Assembly (NCBI GenBank): GCA_020432165.1
Contig: JAGQGU010000021.1
Location: 1 to 46,439 of the forward strand
Length of the DNA: 46,439 nucleotides
From: Thermomicrobiales bacterium
GTDB lineage: Bacteria > Chloroflexota > Chloroflexia > Thermomicrobiales > UBA6265
Direction of reading: 5' to 3'
Shown one piece after another: positions 43,793 to 46,439 of this stretch; position 1 is the stretch's first letter; each line of letters begins with the position of its first letter. The notes beneath the pieces are model-generated. The model worked only from the letters and a program-made list of their open reading frames with translations. It was not told where the DNA came from and did not search any database. Position numbers and translations under genes: made by a program.

Positions 43793-43855
43793 GGCTGACT
43801 TCCTTTCCGCATGAGTTGGCTGTTACACACACTCTACACCTTAAGGAGTCTGTTT

Positions 43856-44317
43856 TTACTCAGGAGATATCTGGTTGTGATCCCGGAATCGGTAAAGCAC
43901 ATCCGGCGTCTTCTCCTCATTCTCGACACCATCGGTGAAGAGAATCGGTGCGAAACCGCGATCCTCATAGAACTTGCGAGCAGGCTCGTTGCGCTGGAAT
44001 ACCCAGAGTCTCATCGGCGCATCTGCTATCTCAATCGCCTTGCCCAGAAGCTCACTACCGATGCCCTGTCCCTGATACGCTGGCAGAATATAGAGTTGCT
44101 CCAGCATATCGCCCAGCACGGACATGAATCCGCAGACTTCACCTTCGATCTCTGCCACCCACACTTGTTGCTCTGGCAGTACGATGTTGGTTATCCATCA
44201 GATGGTCTCCTCCAGAGGATGCAGCTTCGGTAACCACGGCATAGCCGTTTCCCGCGCGATCATGTGGATATTTGCCAGTTTTTCCGCATCATCCGGACGT
44301 GCGGTACGAAGATTCAT
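43856..44317 (-). pseudogene. GNAT acetyltransferase interrupted by an in-frame TGA
   Basis: The frame from the ATG at 44317 gives MNLRTARPDDAEKLANIHMI, RETAMPWLPKLHPLEETI, then TGA at 44198-44200, then in the same frame WITNIVLPEQQVWVAEIEGE and a complete acetyl-CoA domain (LYILPAYQGQGIGSELLGKA, WVFQRNEPARKFYEDRGF) to the end at 43856. Without the stop it is a normal 153-residue enzyme. A change from CGA (Arg) is the simplest source. The start overlaps the glycosyltransferase stop (ATGA). An internal start after the TGA could still give a truncated protein. Confidence 0.8.
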
Positions 44318-45615
44318 GAGGTTAAGTCCTTCAAGCCACGGGTGACCCAGCCTACCGTCACACCTGTGCAGACAGCCATCGCCAGCAGGATTGGTCCATG
44401 ATAGCGTGCCCAATCCACGCCCATACCACCGAATGTGATCACGACCATCGTCCCGAGGACGACCGCAATGAGTGCTGTGCCACTGGCAAGTCCGCGTTTC
44501 CAGATCAACCATGCCAGGATCACTGCGCCGATCAATGCCAGCCATAGCTCTACCGGCCATGCCACGCCAAGGAATCGACCGAGTAGGGACCAATCCTCGC
44601 TGGCGAATCTGTGCCAACTTCGTTGCACCGCCTCTCTCGGTCCACTAATCGCGACCTGTGTCCACAATGTGCTCTGTACCTCCATCCCCCAGGTGCGGTA
44701 GTCCAACAGATTCCGACTGTGTCGGATCGGATCTGGCCAGAGATAGGGATAGCTGGCGACAAATGTTGCTGCTGCGACAAATGGTGTGCTGAGGAGGAGT
44801 AGACCAAGTTTGTCGATGCCTTTCTTCGCCATGCCGTGGTCGTTGCGGCCAGAGAGCCATCGCCAGCCGATGAGGATTACACCGAGCAGCGCCAGCACGA
44901 TCGCGATTCCGAGTGGGCTCAGCTTGGTACCACCGCCCAAGCCAATCGCGATCCCGAGCAGAATCGCTCGTGACCAGGTTGGTCTCTCCGCCACTCTCGC
45001 CGCCAGCCAGGCACTGAGCGCGATAAAGAAGATCAGCGTGATATCGGAGCCAGCGAAGGTAGCCAGGTAGATAGCCAGCGGATGCAGTGCGAAGAAGGCT
45101 GCTCCTGCCGCTGCCCCGACTGGATTGGTCAGTCGCAATCCGATCAGATAGATTAGCAGGGCCGTAAGCACACCGACTGCAGCCGTTGTTCGTCGGGCAG
45201 CCAACAGCTGGGCATCGCTCGGTTTGTTCCCACGCTCTGCGTTCCAGGCATCGTCATGATCCATATTCCAGTAGCCAATGTGGGGGAGGGGTTCGCCTTG
45301 CAGGAGCATACCGATACCGATCACGTATGAGCCCACTGGCGGTTGTGCTCGCAAGCGATAGATCTCATCCGCCGAGCTACCACTCGTCCTCCAGGTCGAT
45401 TCGTCCCAGTAATCGCTGAATGGGTGAAGCAACTCGCGCAAATAGACCGCCCGATGAATCCATCGTGCCTCATCACGATGGAACTCGCGGTCATCCACCG
45501 CGGAGAAGAACTGCCAGATCGCCAACAGCACGACCAACGCGCCGAGGAGGGGAATGGTTATGCGATTGGCGAAAGATGGTGTGCTCAATGCATCGTCCTG
45601 CTGTGTGAGAAGCAT
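44314..45615 (-). CDS. GT39-like membrane glycosyltransferase (PMT/ArnT type)
   Basis: A 433-residue protein with about ten membrane helices. The first loop carries FHRDEARWIHRAVY, the acidic motif of dolichyl/polyprenyl-phosphate mannosyltransferases, followed by RLRAQPPVGSYVIGIG. Later RTTAAVGVLTALLIYLIGLRL and GAAFFALHPLAIYLATFAGSDI fit the PMT_2 pattern. Transfers a sugar from a lipid-phosphate donor to a protein or lipid outside; the acceptor is unknown. Coupled to the broken acetyltransferase. A weak ribosome site precedes the ATG. Confidence 0.82.
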   Translation of the reverse strand: MLLTQQDDALSTPSFANRITIPLLGALVVLLAIWQFFSAVDDREFHRDEARWIHRAVYLRELLHPFSDYWDESTWRTSGSSADEIYRLRAQPPVGSYVIGIGMLLQGEPLPHIGYWNMDHDDAWNAERGNKPSDAQLLAARRTTAAVGVLTALLIYLIGLRLTNPVGAAAGAAFFALHPLAIYLATFAGSDITLIFFIALSAWLAARVAERPTWSRAILLGIAIGLGGGTKLSPLGIAIVLALLGVILIGWRWLSGRNDHGMAKKGIDKLGLLLLSTPFVAAATFVASYPYLWPDPIRHSRNLLDYRTWGMEVQSTLWTQVAISGPREAVQRSWHRFASEDWSLLGRFLGVAWPVELWLALIGAVILAWLIWKRGLASGTALIAVVLGTMVVITFGGMGVDWARYHGPILLAMAVCTGVTVGWVTRGLKDLTS

Positions 45616-45727
45616 ACGATGTCAATCGAGATTGTTGAATCGGGTTCCTTTGCCGAAACCATCTCGAACAAATGATATCGAGTTATATGTGTTGGTAAGT
45701 CACGCATCCAGGGCCTATCATGCGAAT

Positions 45728-46336
45728 ATGATGGAGCATGATGAAATTCTTCGCCTCTACGGACCGTGGAAGCCTAACACGCCAGCGGATGCTGCATTGC
45801 TTCTCGATGGCTATCCAGGGCGATGGTGGATTGCTGGCGGGTGGGTTATCGAAGCCTTCACCGGCGTTTCCCGTATCCATGGCGACGTTGACATTGGTAT
45901 CCCACGGGCCGATGTTGCTTTACTGTGCTCATTTCTGCACCAGAAAATAGATGTATGGGCCGCTGGAGGTAGTCTTACCCCCATCACAGCAGACAGTTCC
46001 GATCTACCTGAGGATTGTGAGAACCTGTGGTTGCGCGCCAGTGGCGCGGATCCCTGGGAGTACGATGTTTTGCTGGAAAACACCGATTTATCAACCTGGA
46101 TCTGTAAGCGCGACGCGACCATCACACGGCCGTTTGTTGATGTTCTGTGGCAACAAGATGGCGTCGCATTCCTGCGCCCAGAGGTGCAGTTATTGCTCAA
46201 GGCAAAGCGCGCCCATCCCAAGGACACGTCTGACTTCGATACCTGTCTGCCAGCCTTGGATCAAGGGAGTAGGTTGTGGCTCGTGGATGCGCTCCGGCAG
46301 GTTTATCCCGATCACTCCTGGCTCCGCAGAATCTAA
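45728..46336 (+). CDS. Nucleotidyltransferase-fold protein (ANT(2'')/LinB-like)
   Basis: A 202-residue protein that begins MMEHDEILRLYGPWKPNTPA and has the site YPGRWWIAGGWVIEAFTG...HGDVDIGIPRAD: GGW and the DxD pair of the aminoglycoside-2''-adenylyltransferase / lincosamide nucleotidyltransferase group. Further ENLWLRASGADPWEYDVLLEN supplies the third acidic residue, and FLRPEVQLLLKAK fits the family. No clear ribosome site is seen before 45728 or the ATG at 45731. An upstream extension in frame reads as unrelated sequence. Substrate unknown; environmental relatives are not always resistance enzymes. Confidence 0.78.
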   Translation: MMEHDEILRLYGPWKPNTPADAALLLDGYPGRWWIAGGWVIEAFTGVSRIHGDVDIGIPRADVALLCSFLHQKIDVWAAGGSLTPITADSSDLPEDCENLWLRASGADPWEYDVLLENTDLSTWICKRDATITRPFVDVLWQQDGVAFLRPEVQLLLKAKRAHPKDTSDFDTCLPALDQGSRLWLVDALRQVYPDHSWLRRI

Positions 46337-46395
46337 GCGCATATCAATAAGTTGTGACAGTCTGGCACAATGGGAACACGTAGAGGAGACATCCG

Positions 46396-46439
46396 ATGGC
46401 AGGTTCCCTAGGTCCCCATGTGTCCACGCTCCGGTCATT
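46396..46439 (+). CDS. Start of an unidentified gene, cut by the window edge
   Basis: ATG at 46396 with AGAGGAG 7 bases upstream; the first 14 codons read MAGSLGPHVSTLRS. Too short to identify. Confidence 0.5.
   Translation, partial: MAGSLGPHVSTLRS

Noticed and set aside
44198-44200. TGA read as an amino acid (recoding or selenocysteine)
   Set aside because: Many clear genes here end with TGA, no SECIS-like structure was evident, and a nonsense change is simpler.
45554-45727. N-terminal extension of the nucleotidyltransferase
   Set aside because: Sequence before MMEHDE is not family-like and overlaps the upstream promoter region of the glycosyltransferase.

Overview
The window looks like a chromosomal stretch of a moderately GC-rich bacterium, most likely a member of the Chloroflexota near Thermomicrobia/Thermomicrobiales. 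This is an inference from style, not a database match: binding proteins with twin-arginine-like leaders and Ala/Thr/Pro-rich linkers (ATP..ATP) instead of lipoboxes, a ScyD-type propeller joined to a cupredoxin, DesK/DesR-like regulators, and a direct-sulfhydrylation methionine pathway (metX/metY). No rRNA, tRNA, CRISPR array, insertion sequence or prophage was seen.

Layout. 1-2066 is the 5' part of a B12-dependent methionine synthase (minus strand). 2272-3797 holds three tandem PhnB-like VOC paralogues closed by a strong terminator. 3875-8171 (minus) is an MBL-fold hydrolase plus a sugar ABC importer (two permeases, binding protein, no ATPase). 8436-13140 carries a helix-hairpin-helix protein, a GH13 amylase divergent from a TetR regulator over two 19-bp operators, a DesK/DesR-like two-component system with a palindrome over its promoter, and a small acetyltransferase. 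13268-14790 is a ScyD-like secreted propeller split from a cupredoxin domain by a frameshift. 15101-17661 is a polar amino acid ABC importer with a hairpin between binding protein and permease. 17781-19842 holds two tandem orphan iron-siderophore binding proteins behind a promoter with an inverted repeat. 19945-21149 is an ArsR/SRPBCC/VOC operon whose last gene is broken.

21279-24287 is rnc, prs and a membrane-anchored unknown. 24290-26066 holds a zinc-ribbon protein, a DUF1989-like protein and an unlisted 39-residue membrane peptide. 26174-32075 is a probable six-gene operon: hemH, hemY, a membrane protein, an M23 peptidase-like protein, a sugar dehydrogenase and an acetyltransferase. 32259-33047 is a C39-like peptidase.

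33267-38657 is the most unusual part. A methionine operon (SAM-I riboswitch, metX, a 16-codon Cys-Cys upstream ORF, structured leader, metY) is bracketed by two lower-GC HEPN-motif genes, one Abi-like and one ApeA-like, both candidate phage-defence ribonucleases. 38704-46439 is a run of solitary genes: S66 peptidase, DUF2249 protein with a nested hairpin before its ribosome site, ANT(6)-like nucleotidyltransferase, Fes-like esterase, membrane protein, flavin reductase, GT39-like glycosyltransferase coupled to an acetyltransferase interrupted by an in-frame TGA, a second nucleotidyltransferase, and the start of one more gene.

Four lesions were found: three single-base losses (two genes), all in or beside short homopolymers, and one in-frame TGA. 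Either recent decay or assembly error could explain them, so raw reads should be checked before these genes are called pseudogenes. Functions given are from visible motifs; no database search was possible.
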